64,000 bases of DNA from Tessaracoccus flavescens (GCF_001998865.1 NZ_CP019607.1:2976001-3040000), one strand, 5' to 3'; positions 42,196 to 50,794 are shown, counted from the stretch's first letter. Notes: a model not told the origin generated them from the sequence alone. A program made the numbers and translations.

Positions 42196-42200
42196 GCTAG
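41211..42200 (+). CDS. IS481-family transposase
   Basis: The 329-residue protein has an N-terminal HTH (GWTLRRAAERFGVAVNTARR, then WAQRYREQGLAGMVDKSSRP) and an rve integrase core with DLVHVDIKKLGRIPDGG (first Asp), VTRVLTDNGACYRSNAF (second Asp) and RPQTNGKVERFNRIM (Glu). The frame is intact. The last codons are AAC AGC TAG: the final base of AGC and the TAG lie in the CTAG of the duplicated target, so the element itself carries no stop. Confidence 0.93.
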   Translation: MPHRNAILTETGRLHLAQLVVDQGWTLRRAAERFGVAVNTARRWAQRYREQGLAGMVDKSSRPKHCPHQLSQRTERRIVGLRVTKRWGPARIAYHLHLNPSTVHKVIRRYGCPPLRWTDPATGARIKTSRAEKRRYEHAAPGDLVHVDIKKLGRIPDGGGHKVLGRAAGTRNKTRTATNRRPGYAYIHNAVDDHSRLAYSEILTDEKKETAAAFWQRANAFFNAAGITVTRVLTDNGACYRSNAFKKALGDDITHKRTRPYRPQTNGKVERFNRIMLEEWAYAQPYTSETQRVAAFDQWLHHYNHHRGHTALKGHPPAARVPNLSGVNS

Positions 42201-42210
42201 TCTCGGCACC
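42198..42210 (+). promoter_or_regulatory. Leaderless -10 element TAGTCT, rebuilt from the IS481 target copy
   Basis: TAGTCT (42198-42203) lies seven bases before the ATG at 42211. Its TAGT is part of the IS481 target duplication, so the insertion lies directly upstream of the -10 box and has replaced the original -35 region with IS sequence. Confidence 0.5.
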
Positions 42211-42789
42211 ATGGCAGACCTGCGATCCCTCGCCCAGCCCAACGCCCGATTCGCCGGAGACGACGGCGCCCCCGACCCGTTGACCAGAGCCGCCATCGCG
42301 CGGGTCCGCGACCACACGAGCTACATCCGGGCCATCGTCGCGCTCTGCACCAGCAGGCTGCTGATGCCCATCGTCGCGACCGGTGACGACTCGATGGACG
42401 GCCCCGACCCGGACCGGCACGCCGAGATGGCAGCAGTCACGCTGCAGGACGAGACCGGCTCCTACCTGCTCGCCTTCACCGGCGTCGACTCGATGAAGGA
42501 GTGGGACGGCTCCGCGCGCCCCGTGCCCTGCCTGCTCGACGAGCTGTGTGCGACGGTGAAGGCCGCTGGCGCGGAACAGCTGCTGATCGACGTCGCGGGC
42601 CCCGTGGCGTTCGTCATCGCGGGCGAGGCGCTCGATCTGCTCGCCGACGGCAACGCGCTCGTCGAGTTCGAGGGGGAGGACTTCGCCTGGGTCAAGTACG
42701 CCGACTCCACCGACGCCGAGCAGCCCGGGTCCGACGCCCGGGACGCCTCCCCGTCCGAGAGCGACGGCCAGGCACCCGAACGACGATGA
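42211..42789 (+). CDS. SseB-family protein
   Basis: The 192-residue protein has an SseB N-terminal-like domain (about 30-150): LLMPIVATGDDSMDGPDPDR, EMAAVTLQDETGSYLLAFTG and PVPCLLDELCATVKAAGAEQ. A disordered acidic tail follows. SseB-like proteins in actinobacteria commonly precede infC. The function is unknown. IS481 sits immediately upstream. Confidence 0.82.
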   Translation: MADLRSLAQPNARFAGDDGAPDPLTRAAIARVRDHTSYIRAIVALCTSRLLMPIVATGDDSMDGPDPDRHAEMAAVTLQDETGSYLLAFTGVDSMKEWDGSARPVPCLLDELCATVKAAGAEQLLIDVAGPVAFVIAGEALDLLADGNALVEFEGEDFAWVKYADSTDAEQPGSDARDASPSESDGQAPERR

Positions 42790-42870
42790 GCACTTTCGGG
42801 GGTTCGTTGCGCGACACGCCGACGGTTCCCGGCGTGTCGCTCAACGAGTCCGGAAAAGGAAAAGTGCTCA
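42787..42870. repeat. 84-bp palindromic element (nested hairpin) after the SseB-like gene
   Basis: Outer arms TGAGCACTTT (42787-42796) and AAAGTGCTCA (42861-42870) are perfect complements. Inner arms GTTGCGCGACACGCCG (42806-42821) and CGGCGTGTCGCTCAAC (42830-42845) pair with one mismatch around an 8-base loop. The first arm contains the SseB-like stop codon. Such a two-tier structure looks like a mobile palindromic (REP or MITE-like) unit also acting as terminator. Only one copy is in this window. Confidence 0.6.
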
Positions 42871-42902
42871 GGGCGACGCACGACCCCGGTGTCCCGCCCG
42901 GT

Positions 42903-42931
42903 TTGGAGTTCGCGGGGCGGGCACCTAGACT
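42903..42931 (+). promoter_or_regulatory. Promoter of infC-rpmI-rplT
   Basis: TTGGAG (42903-42908), a 17-bp spacer and TAGACT (42926-42931) give a good housekeeping promoter about 185 bases before infC. The long leader that follows has several hairpins, including GGCAG-CTTCGG-CTGCC at about 42946-42961. Confidence 0.6.
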
Positions 42932-43050
42932 TGTCCCAGTTCAACGGCAGCTTCGGCTGCCCTCGTAAGTGGAGTCTCTCCCACCCGAGCAGCCCCTGGC
43001 AGCCGGGTCACCGACATGACGGTCGCCGAGCGCGCCGTCCATGGTGTCTG

Positions 43051-43078
43051 AGGCCTCTGCATGCGCGGGGGCCTTTCT
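43051..43078 (+). terminator. Attenuator-like hairpin in the infC leader
   Basis: AGGCCTCTGC (43051-43060), loop ATGC, and GCGGGGGCCT (43065-43074) form a 10-bp stem with two G-T wobbles, followed by TTCT. It stands 41 bases before the infC start. Ribosomal-protein or IF-3 feedback through such a leader is known in other bacteria and is inferred here. Confidence 0.55.
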
Positions 43079-43114
43079 GCTGCATACCGGAATTTATCTC
43101 TCACTGGAGGACCC

Positions 43115-43801
43115 ATCAGCACTGAACCGCGGATCAATGATCGCATCAAGGTTTCCGAAGTCCGGCTCGTCGGCCCCAACGGCGAGCAGGTCGGCATCGT
43201 GCGCGTCGAGGACGCCCTGCGTCTGGCGGCGGAGAACGATCTGGATCTTGTCGAAGTAGCGCCGATGGCCCGTCCGCCGGTCGCGAAGCTGATGGACTAC
43301 GGCAAGTTCAAGTTTGAGGCGGCGCAGAAGGAGCGCGACGCCCGACGCAACCAGTCGAACGTCAGCACCAAGGAGATGAAGCTCCGTCTCAAGATCGACA
43401 AGCACGACTACGAGACGAAGAAGGGCCACGTCGTGCGCTTCCTCAGCGCGGGCGACAAGGTGAAGATCACCATCATGTTCCGCGGTCGCGAGCAGTCCCG
43501 CCCCGAACTGGGCATGGACCTGCTGCGCCGCCTGGCCGACGACATCAAGGAGTACGGCTTCGTGGAGTCGGCGCCCAAGCAGGACGGCCGAAACATGATC
43601 ATGGTGCTCGGTCCCACCAAGAAGAAGACCGAGGCACGTGCCGACCAGGCCGCCGACCGCGACCGCCGCATGGCGGAGCGCAAGTCGAACGCCGATCTCG
43701 ACAGGGCCGCAGAGGCCGAGATGCGGGCCGCGGCACAGACCTCCACACCCAAGAAGAAGCGCGGTCCTGCAGACAACATGGACCCAGACGTCGATCTCTG
43801 A
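43115..43801 (+). CDS. infC: Translation initiation factor IF-3 (ATC start codon)
   Basis: GGAGG (43106-43110) is followed after four bases by ATC AGC ACT GAA CCG, exactly where other IF-3 proteins begin ([10 protein letters not shown]). infC usually starts with a rare codon (AUU/AUC), which IF-3 itself discriminates against, giving autoregulation. The 228-residue product has the N-domain ([20 protein letters not shown]), linker [15 protein letters not shown] and C-domain ([20 protein letters not shown]). A charged C-terminal extension of about 45 residues is common in actinobacteria. Confidence 0.93.
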   Translation: MSTEPRINDRIKVSEVRLVGPNGEQVGIVRVEDALRLAAENDLDLVEVAPMARPPVAKLMDYGKFKFEAAQKERDARRNQSNVSTKEMKLRLKIDKHDYETKKGHVVRFLSAGDKVKITIMFRGREQSRPELGMDLLRRLADDIKEYGFVESAPKQDGRNMIMVLGPTKKKTEARADQAADRDRRMAERKSNADLDRAAEAEMRAAAQTSTPKKKRGPADNMDPDVDL

Positions 43802-43836
43802 CGAGATCGGTTGATACACAAGAAAGCGAGCCAACC

Positions 43837-44043
43837 ATGCCGAAGATGAAGTCGCACTCCGGCGCGAAGAAGCGGTTCAAGACCACCGGAACGGGCAAGC
43901 TCCTGCGCCGCAAGGCGAACCTGGGCCACCTCAACGAGCACAAGTCGTCGCGTCGCATCCGCAGCCTGCAGGGTGACGCGCCTGTCGCCAAGGCCGACGC
44001 CAAGAAGATCTTCAAGCTTCTCGGCAAGCACAAGGGCCGCTGA
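43837..44043 (+). CDS. rpmI: 50S ribosomal protein L35
   Basis: The 68-residue basic protein has the family sequence [20 protein letters not shown], then [19 protein letters not shown], and ends LLGKHKGR. It is the second gene of the conserved infC-rpmI-rplT operon. GAAAGCGAG before the ATG is the probable ribosome binding site. Confidence 0.97.
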   Translation: MPKMKSHSGAKKRFKTTGTGKLLRRKANLGHLNEHKSSRRIRSLQGDAPVAKADAKKIFKLLGKHKGR

Positions 44044-44105
44044 GCCTCACCCCCTGTTCCACCCGATCACCGTCGGAGATCCGACAATCCCCCTAGGAGT
44101 ACCCC

Positions 44106-44474
44106 ATGGCACGCGTGAAGCGTTCTGTGAATGCGAAGAAGAAGCGTCGCGAAGTTCTCGAGCTGGCCTCCGGCTACCGCGGCCAGCGCTCCCGCCTGTA
44201 CCGCAAGGCGAAGGAGCAGATGCTCCACTCCGCCACGTACAGCTACCGCGACCGTCGCGCCAAGAAGGGCGACTTCCGCGCCCTCTGGATCCAGCGCATC
44301 AACGCCGCGGCCCGCGCCGAAGGCATGACCTACAACCGTTTCATCAACGGTCTGAAGAACGCCGGCGTCGAGGTTGACCGCAAGATCCTGGCCGAGCTGG
44401 CCGTCTCCGACACCGCCGCGTTCAACGCTCTCGTCGCTGTCGCCAAGGACAACCAGCCTGCCGCTGCCGCCTGA
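44106..44474 (+). CDS. rplT: 50S ribosomal protein L20
   Basis: The 122-residue protein has [39 protein letters not shown] and [20 protein letters not shown], all typical of L20. L20 binds 23S rRNA early in 50S assembly and in some bacteria represses its own operon. CTAGGAG precedes the ATG. Confidence 0.97.
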   Translation: MARVKRSVNAKKKRREVLELASGYRGQRSRLYRKAKEQMLHSATYSYRDRRAKKGDFRALWIQRINAAARAEGMTYNRFINGLKNAGVEVDRKILAELAVSDTAAFNALVAVAKDNQPAAAA

Positions 44475-44485
44475 GGGGCGAGTCA

Positions 44486-45286
44486 GTGACATCCGAACCG
44501 AACGCCGCCCCTGGCCTCCCGGCCTCGGTGCTGCGTTCGGTTCGTCGTCTCACGCAGCGCCGGGGTAGGGACCTCACCCGCAAGTTCCTCGCCGAGGGTC
44601 GACAGGCCGTGCGCGAAGCGCTCGCGGCCGACGACCTTGTCGAGGAGGTCATCGTCCACGACGCGGACAAGCACGCCGACCTCCTCGAGGGCATCGACGT
44701 GCCCGTCTGGCAGGCCAGCGAGCACCAGATGCGACAACTCAGCGACACGGTCACCCCGCAGGGGATCATCGCGATCTGCCGTCAGCTGAGCTTCGACTGG
44801 AACGACCTCGACGATGCCCGGCTGGTCGTGATCTGCGCGCAGGTCCGCGACCCAGGCAACGCGGGAACCGTCATCCGCTGCGCCGACGCGTTTGGCGCCG
44901 ATGCTGTGGTGCTCACCTCGGGCAGCGTGGAGATCTACAACCCCAAGACGGTGCGCTCCACCGTCGGCAGCCTGTTCCACATGCCCATCCTCACCGGGGT
45001 CCCGCTCACCGAGGCGGTCGACCGGGTGAAGTCCATGGGCATGACGGTGCTCGCAGCCGACGGCGTCGGCGCCCCGCTCGACCTGCTTGCCGCCGACGGC
45101 GGGCTCAGCGGCCCCGTCGCCTGGATCACGGGCAACGAGGCCTGGGGGCTTCCCGAAGAGGACGCCAGGCTGGCAGACAAGATCGTGGCCGTGCCCATGT
45201 GGGGCAAGGCCGAGAGCCTCAACCTTTCGAGCGCCGCCGCGGTGTGCCTCTACGCCACCGCCTCGGCGCAACGACGACACCGGTGA
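44486..45286 (+). CDS. SpoU/TrmH-family RNA methyltransferase
   Basis: GTG at 44486 follows GGGGCGAG. The 266-residue enzyme has an N-terminal substrate-binding domain (RRGRDLTRKFLAEGRQAVRE) and the SPOUT knot motifs: VICAQVRDPGNAGTVIRCAD, WITGNEAWGLPEED and LNLSSAAAVCLYATA. It probably 2'-O-methylates 23S rRNA or tRNA with SAM. It is common between rplT and pheS in actinobacteria and has a 15-base gap to pheS. Confidence 0.9.
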   Translation: MTSEPNAAPGLPASVLRSVRRLTQRRGRDLTRKFLAEGRQAVREALAADDLVEEVIVHDADKHADLLEGIDVPVWQASEHQMRQLSDTVTPQGIIAICRQLSFDWNDLDDARLVVICAQVRDPGNAGTVIRCADAFGADAVVLTSGSVEIYNPKTVRSTVGSLFHMPILTGVPLTEAVDRVKSMGMTVLAADGVGAPLDLLAADGGLSGPVAWITGNEAWGLPEEDARLADKIVAVPMWGKAESLNLSSAAAVCLYATASAQRRHR

Positions 45287-45300
45287 AGAAGGAGGGTCCC

Positions 45301-46410
45301 ATGTCAGGACCTAACGACAACTTCGACCCTAAGCAGGTCGCCGCACTCGACCCGGCAGCAGTCGACGGTTTCGTCGCTGACGCGCTCGCCGCCATCGAGG
45401 GCGCAACGACAACCGCGGAACTGAAGCAGGCCCGACACGACCACGCGGGCGACGTCTCGCCGCTCGCTCTGGCCAACCGCGAGATCGGCGCGCTGCCCCC
45501 GCAGGCGCGCAAGGAGGCAGGCCAGCGCGTCGGACAGGCCCGCGGCCGCGTCAACCAGGCCGTCGCCGCGCGCCAGGCGGCGCTCGCCGAGGGCGAACTC
45601 AACGCGGCGCTCGCCGCTGAGCGGGTCGACATGACGCTTCCCGTCTACGTGGGTCCCCAGGGCGCCCTGCACCCGGTGACCACCTTGATCGACGAGATGA
45701 TCGACGTGTTCGTCGCCATGGGTTGGGAGGTCGCGGACGGGCCGCAGCTCGAGTCCGAGTGGTACAACTTCGACGCCCTCAACCTCGCCCCCGACCACCC
45801 GGCCCGCGCCATGCAGGACACGCTGTGGATCGACCCGCCGACCGCAGGAAAGCTGCTGCGCACCCAGACCTCCCCGGTGCAGGTGCGTGCCATGCTCGAG
45901 CGAGGCGTCCCGCTCTACATCGTCAGCCCAGGCAAGGTGTTCCGGGCAGACGAGTACGACGCCACCCACCTGCCGGTTTTCCACCAGTTGGAGGGCCTCG
46001 TCGTGGACAAGGGCATCTCGATGGCCGACCTGCGCGGCACGCTCGACCACCTGGCAAAGACCATGTTCGGCGATGTGCGCACCCGCATGCGTCCCCACTA
46101 CTTCCCGTTCACCGAACCCTCTGCAGAGGTCGACCTCGAGTGCTTCGTCTGCCACGGCGAGTCGGTCGGCAACCCGGACCGGCCCTGTCGCACCTGCCGC
46201 TCCGAGGGTTGGATCGAGTGGGGCGGCTGCGGCATCGTCAATCCGCGCGTCCTCACCGCCTGCGGCATCGACCCAGAGGTGTACTCCGGCTTCGCCTTCG
46301 GCATGGGGGTCGACCGCACCGTCATGTTCCGCACCGGGGCGCCCGACCTTCGCGACTTCGTCGAGGGTGACATCCGCTTCAGCCGTTCGATCCTTGGAGG
46401 TGCCCGATGA
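45301..46410 (+). CDS. pheS: Phenylalanine-tRNA ligase alpha subunit
   Basis: AGGAGG precedes the ATG at 45301. The 369-residue class II synthetase subunit has an N-terminal coiled-coil region, HPVTTLIDEMIDVFVAMGWE, PARAMQDTLWIDPP, motif 2 (SPGKVFRADEYDATHLPVFH) and motif 3 (GFAFGMGVDRTVMFR). A Cys-rich segment CFVCHGESVGNPDRPCRTCR may bind zinc, as in other actinobacterial PheS. The stop overlaps pheT (ATGA). Confidence 0.96.
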   Translation: MSGPNDNFDPKQVAALDPAAVDGFVADALAAIEGATTTAELKQARHDHAGDVSPLALANREIGALPPQARKEAGQRVGQARGRVNQAVAARQAALAEGELNAALAAERVDMTLPVYVGPQGALHPVTTLIDEMIDVFVAMGWEVADGPQLESEWYNFDALNLAPDHPARAMQDTLWIDPPTAGKLLRTQTSPVQVRAMLERGVPLYIVSPGKVFRADEYDATHLPVFHQLEGLVVDKGISMADLRGTLDHLAKTMFGDVRTRMRPHYFPFTEPSAEVDLECFVCHGESVGNPDRPCRTCRSEGWIEWGGCGIVNPRVLTACGIDPEVYSGFAFGMGVDRTVMFRTGAPDLRDFVEGDIRFSRSILGGAR

Positions 46411-48896
46411 AGGCTCCCGTCTCGTGGCTGCGTGACCTGGTCGCGCTGCCTGCCGACGCCGACACGGCGAAGCTCGCCGACCAGTTCACGAAGGTGGGCC
46501 TGACGGTCGAGCACATCGAGCAGACCGGCTCGCCCGTGACCGGTCCCCTCGTCGTCGGACGCGTGCTCAGCCTCCTCGAGGAGCCGCAGAAGAACGGCAA
46601 GGTGATCCGCTACTGCCGCGTCGACGTGGGCGAACTCAACGACGAGGCCACCGAGGAGTTCCCGGCCAGTCGTGGCATCGTCTGCGGCGCGGACAACTTC
46701 GTCGAGGGCGACCTTGTCGTCGTCGCGCTCCCCGGCGCGGTCCTGCCCGGCGACTTCGCCATCTCGGCCCGCAAGACCTACGGCCACATCTCCGACGGCA
46801 TGATCTGCGCCGAGGACGAGATCGGCCTCGGCGACGACCACGCGGGCATCATGGTGCTCGAGCCCGGCTCCGCCGAGCCCGGTCAGGACGCCGTCGAACT
46901 GCTGTGGAGCGCCGATGAGGTGCTCGACATCGACGTCACCCCGGACCTCAGCTACTGCCTGTCGCTGCGCGGCCTCGCCCGCGAGGCGGCCATCGCCAAC
47001 GGCGTCTCCTACGAGGACCGCTACCGGGCAAAGCTCCCAGAGCCGGTCGAAGGCGGCCATCCGGTCGTGCTCGAGTCCGACCGCTGCCCGGCGTTCGTGG
47101 CGCTCACGATCGAGGGCATCGATCCGACCGCGGCGTCCCCGGCCTGGATGGTCGACCGGCTGCGCGCCTCGGGCGTGCGTTCCATCTCGCTTCCGGTGGA
47201 CGTGACGAACTATGTCATGCTCGAGTCGGGCCAGCCGCTGCACGCCTACGACGCGGCAAAGCTCCGGGGCCCGATCCGGGTCCGGCTCGCCAACGAGGGT
47301 GAGACGCTGCGCACGCTCGACGGGCAGGACCGCGTCCTCGACGTCGACGACCTGCTGATCACCGACGACTCGGGGCCCATCGGGCTGGCAGGCGTCATGG
47401 GCGGTGAGAGCACGCAGGTCTCCGACACCACGACGTCGATCGTGCTCGAGGCCGCGGCCTTCGTGCCGGCCTCCGTGTCGCGCACCTTCCGCAGGCACGG
47501 CCTCCCGTCGGAGGCGTCCAAGCGCTTCGAGCGCGGCGTCGACCCCCAGCTCGGTTACGCGGCTGCCAAGCGGGCGGCCAAGCTGCTCACCGCGAGCGGC
47601 GGGGGAGAGGTGACTGCGGAGACGGTCGTCGGCTCTGTTCCCGCAGGGGCGCGCATCACGCTGCGCGCCGGGCTCGTCTCGTCCGTGCTCGGCATGAAGG
47701 TCGAGCAGGAGGAGATCACCCGGCTGCTCAGCGCCGCCGCCATCCCGGTGACCATGCTCGGCGACTCGTTGACTGTCGATGCTCCCAGCTGGCGCGGGGA
47801 CCTGGTCGATCCCTACGACGTGGTCGAGGAGATCGGCCGCCACGTCGGTTACGACCGGATCGGGCTGTCGCTCCCTGTGCCTGCTGAGACGCACGGGCTC
47901 GACCCGAGGATCCGCGACCGGCGCGCCGCGCTGCGGGCCGTCGCGGCGCTCGGGTTCACCGAGGTACTCACCCTCCCGTTCTCCTCCCCGGCCGAGCTCG
48001 ACCAGCTCGGGATCCAGGAGGGCGATCCGCGGCGGGCCCAGGTGTCGCTCGCGAACCCGCTGTCCGAGACCCAGGGCAAGCTGCGCACCACGCTGCTGCC
48101 CGGCCTCTTCGCCGCCGTCTCGCGCAACACCTCGCGCAGCCTCGGCGACCTCGCCATCTTCGAGCAGGGACGCGTCTTCTTCGATGAGGGCCCGAGCGTC
48201 GCGCCTCGTCCGAGCGTCACGCAGCGGCCGAGCGACGAGGAACTGGCCCAGATCGACGCCGCGCTGCCTGCCCAGCCCGAAAACATCGCGGCCGTGGTCA
48301 CCGGCAACTGGCGGCCGGCCGGCTGGTGGGGTCCCGCCGTTCCGGCCGACTGGACCCACGTCGTCGCGTTCGCCGAACGGGCCGCGGCAGCGGTCGGGGT
48401 GCGCTTCGAGCGACGCAATGCCGAGCAGGCGCCCTGGCATCCCGGCCGCTGCGCCGAACTGTCGGTCGATGGGATCGTGCTCGGCCACGCGGGCGAGCTG
48501 CACCCGAACGTCGTCAAGGCCTTCCGGCTGCCGGGGCGCTCGTGCGCCGTCGAGCTCAACCTCGACCTGCTGTTGGCCAAGGCACGCCAGGGCGGCGAGA
48601 TCGGTCCGCTGTCTGCCTTCCCGCTCGTGAAGGAGGACGTGGCCCTGATCGTCGACGACGCCGTGGCCGTCTCCGATGTGCAGCAGGCCCTCGCCGACGG
48701 CGCAGGCGACGTGCTGGAGTCGATCGCGCTGTTCGACGTGTACACCGGCGACCAGGTCGGCCAGGGCCGCAAGTCGCTCGCCTTCGCCTTGCGCTTCCGC
48801 TCCGACAAGACCATGACCGATGCCGAGGCCGCGGAGGCGAGGCAGAACGCCGTCGAGGTGGCCGTCGAACGCTTCGGTGCGGTCCAGCGCGCCTGA
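46407..48896 (+). CDS. pheT: Phenylalanine-tRNA ligase beta subunit
   Basis: The 829-residue protein has the expected domains in order: start MKAPVSWLRDLVALPADADT, tRNA-binding OB fold (about 40-150; GDFAISARKTYGHISDGMIC), the B3/B4 editing domain (about 210-400; SIVLEAAAFVPASVSRTFRR), B5 (about 405-475), the catalytic-like core (ANPLSETQGKLRTTLLPGLF) and a C-terminal ferredoxin-fold anticodon-binding domain (about 735-829; FPLVKEDVALIVDDAVAVSD). It forms the alpha2-beta2 enzyme with PheS. Confidence 0.96.
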   Translation: MKAPVSWLRDLVALPADADTAKLADQFTKVGLTVEHIEQTGSPVTGPLVVGRVLSLLEEPQKNGKVIRYCRVDVGELNDEATEEFPASRGIVCGADNFVEGDLVVVALPGAVLPGDFAISARKTYGHISDGMICAEDEIGLGDDHAGIMVLEPGSAEPGQDAVELLWSADEVLDIDVTPDLSYCLSLRGLAREAAIANGVSYEDRYRAKLPEPVEGGHPVVLESDRCPAFVALTIEGIDPTAASPAWMVDRLRASGVRSISLPVDVTNYVMLESGQPLHAYDAAKLRGPIRVRLANEGETLRTLDGQDRVLDVDDLLITDDSGPIGLAGVMGGESTQVSDTTTSIVLEAAAFVPASVSRTFRRHGLPSEASKRFERGVDPQLGYAAAKRAAKLLTASGGGEVTAETVVGSVPAGARITLRAGLVSSVLGMKVEQEEITRLLSAAAIPVTMLGDSLTVDAPSWRGDLVDPYDVVEEIGRHVGYDRIGLSLPVPAETHGLDPRIRDRRAALRAVAALGFTEVLTLPFSSPAELDQLGIQEGDPRRAQVSLANPLSETQGKLRTTLLPGLFAAVSRNTSRSLGDLAIFEQGRVFFDEGPSVAPRPSVTQRPSDEELAQIDAALPAQPENIAAVVTGNWRPAGWWGPAVPADWTHVVAFAERAAAAVGVRFERRNAEQAPWHPGRCAELSVDGIVLGHAGELHPNVVKAFRLPGRSCAVELNLDLLLAKARQGGEIGPLSAFPLVKEDVALIVDDAVAVSDVQQALADGAGDVLESIALFDVYTGDQVGQGRKSLAFALRFRSDKTMTDAEAAEARQNAVEVAVERFGAVQRA

Positions 48897-48904
48897 GCCT
48901 CATC

Positions 48905-48940
48905 ACGAACGCTCCACCCGATCATGGGTGGGGCGTTCGT
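48905..48940. terminator. Hairpin terminator after pheT
   Basis: A 15-bp stem (ACGAACGCTCCACCC with GGGTGGGGCGTTCGT, one G-T pair) and loop GATCAT lie nine bases after the pheT stop and 13 before the end of the convergent gene, so it can serve both. Confidence 0.75.
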
Positions 48941-48953
48941 CATGGATGCTGGG

Positions 48954-49772
48954 TCAGCGGCGGCGCTGACGCAGCTTCTCCAGCTCCGCGCGCTCCGAGC
49001 GGGTCAGGGAGTGGATCCCTTCGGCGTTGATCTTGTCCAGGAGCTGGTCGATCCGTTCCTCGTCGGTGGCCTTGCGCTGGGCCTGTCGCTGTTGCCCGCG
49101 GCTCGGCTGCTTCGCCCGCGTGGAGGACGACTGTTTCCTCGCCTTGGACTTCCTACGGCCGGGGATCCACCCGTAGTCGGAGAGCAGGCCGGCGCCCCTG
49201 GCCGCCATCGCCACGAACACGAGGGAGAACACGAAGCCGAGCAGCTGGCCCCAGGCGCCCGTGGCGAGCATCGGCAGAATCTGCAGCGCGAGGAAGACGA
49301 TGCCGATCACCCAGGCCGGGATGTTGAAGAAGAAGCGGCGGGTCGGCCATTCGGCGATCCACAGCAGGAGCAGGCAGAACTCGATCATCCGCATGCCTGC
49401 GATACCGCCGCCGACGAACAGGCCGACGACGGTGGTGGTCAACGTGAGGGAGGCCCAGATGGCGACGAACAGCAGGGCCATCTGTCGCTTGCCGATCTGC
49501 GACTCGAGGTCGCGGCCGAACAGCCACAGCAGCGCCAGGTTGATGATGGTCCACAGCGAGAAGCCGTCGACCAGTGGCCAGGTGACGAGGCGCCACACCT
49601 CCCCGGAGAACATGTGCGCGGGAATCAGCGCGAGCGTCTCGTACAGACCCGATACGAACAGCGTCGCCAGCATGCCGACGGCACCGATAAGCACGACGAG
49701 CACGGTCGTCGTGACCTGGAGCCGGCCGATCTTGAACCAGGGGTCTTCGGTTCCATGGAAGAAAGCACTCAC
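48954..49772 (-). CDS. Rhomboid-like membrane protein with C-terminal basic tail
   Basis: GTG at 49772 (VSAFFHGTEDPWF) is preferred over an upstream GTG at 49811, whose extra residues look random. The 272-residue protein has six helices with WRLVTWPLVDGFSLWTIINL, LLWLFGRDLESQIG and the last helix near 175-195. It has the general rhomboid-like order but no GxSG/H catalytic pair, so it is probably an inactive relative. The tail (SKARKQSSSTRAKQPSRGQQ) ends in a helical motif DEERIDQLLDKINAEGIHSL, known from actinobacterial rhomboid-like proteins. Confidence 0.72.
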   Translation of the reverse strand: MSAFFHGTEDPWFKIGRLQVTTTVLVVLIGAVGMLATLFVSGLYETLALIPAHMFSGEVWRLVTWPLVDGFSLWTIINLALLWLFGRDLESQIGKRQMALLFVAIWASLTLTTTVVGLFVGGGIAGMRMIEFCLLLLWIAEWPTRRFFFNIPAWVIGIVFLALQILPMLATGAWGQLLGFVFSLVFVAMAARGAGLLSDYGWIPGRRKSKARKQSSSTRAKQPSRGQQRQAQRKATDEERIDQLLDKINAEGIHSLTRSERAELEKLRQRRR

Positions 49773-49839
49773 ACAACAAGGGTGCCAGATCGGCGCAGAG
49801 TGTGATCGCACTGAGGAGTGGGTGCCGTGCCGGACGCAC

Positions 49840-49851
49840 TAGGCTTCGGCC
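49840..49851 (+). promoter_or_regulatory. Leaderless -10 element TAGGCT
   Basis: TAGGCT (49840-49845) lies six bases before the ATG of the PfkB-family gene. Confidence 0.55.
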
Positions 49852-50772
49852 ATGTCACGCGTGATCCACACCGGCCAGGCCCTGGTCGACGCGACGGCCC
49901 AGGTCCGCGCACTCCCGGCGAGGGGACAAAACTCCATGGCGGACGGCTGGAGCCAGGAGGCCGGCGGAGCGGTCAACATCCTGGTCGCGGCGGCGCGCTC
50001 GGGCGCCGAGTGCGTCCACGCGGGCACCATCGGTACCGGGCCGAACGGCGACATCGTGCGCGAGGCGCTCCAGGCCGAGGGGGTCGCCTGGTCGGCTACC
50101 GCCGTGGAGGATGAGGACACCGCGCTGTGCGTCGTGCTGGTGGAGCCGAGCGCCGAGCGGACCTTCGTCACCATGCAGGGCGCGGAGCGCAGGCTCACCG
50201 TCGAGGCCCTCGCGAGCTCCCGGCCCCGGCCCCGTGACCTCGTCTGCGTCACCGGCTACACCCTCGCCGTCGACTCGACGAGGGTCCCGCTCGAGGCCTG
50301 GCTCGAGACCCTTCCGGAGGGGGTCGAGGTCGTGCTTGACCCGGGCGCCGCCTTCGCCGACCTGCCTGAGGACGTGCGTTCGAGGATGCTGGCCCGGACG
50401 AGCGTGTGGACCTCGAACCAGGAGGAGGCGGAGGCTATGACGGGGGAGGCCCACATGGCTCGCTCGGCCGCGGCGGTGGCGTCTCTCCTTCCCGAAGGCA
50501 CCGTCTCCATCGTGCGCGACGGCCCCGAGGGCTGTGCCGTGCACGTCGCTGGCACCACGACGGTGGTGCCCGGCTTCCCGCAGAAGCCGGTGGACACCAA
50601 CGGTGCAGGCGACGCCCACACGGGGGTGCTCGTGGCGGAGCTCGCCCTGGGCACCGACTGGGTCGAGGCCTGCCGCCGCGCCAACATCGCAGGCGCCATC
50701 AAGGTCACCCGCCGCGGACCGGCGACCGCCCCCACCCGCTCGGAGATCGACGCGTTCGCGGCGCGGCTCTGA
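49852..50772 (+). CDS. PfkB-family carbohydrate kinase (ribokinase-like)
   Basis: The 306-residue kinase has the N-terminal Gly motif EAGGAVNILVAAARSGA, a middle substrate region and the C-terminal PfkB signature VDTNGAGDAHTGVLVAEL with the catalytic Asp. Length and motifs match ribokinases, adenosine kinases and pseudouridine kinases. The sugar is not predictable from sequence. The isochorismatase-like gene 22 bases downstream may be in the same transcript. Confidence 0.88.
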   Translation: MSRVIHTGQALVDATAQVRALPARGQNSMADGWSQEAGGAVNILVAAARSGAECVHAGTIGTGPNGDIVREALQAEGVAWSATAVEDEDTALCVVLVEPSAERTFVTMQGAERRLTVEALASSRPRPRDLVCVTGYTLAVDSTRVPLEAWLETLPEGVEVVLDPGAAFADLPEDVRSRMLARTSVWTSNQEEAEAMTGEAHMARSAAAVASLLPEGTVSIVRDGPEGCAVHVAGTTTVVPGFPQKPVDTNGAGDAHTGVLVAELALGTDWVEACRRANIAGAIKVTRRGPATAPTRSEIDAFAARL

Positions 50773-50794
50773 GCGACCTGCCACACTGAGCCCC

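Noticed and set aside
46098..48503. 801-codon minus-strand frame opposite pheS/pheT
   Set aside because: It is antisense to two certain genes; the product is Arg/Gly/Asp-rich without recognisable segments.
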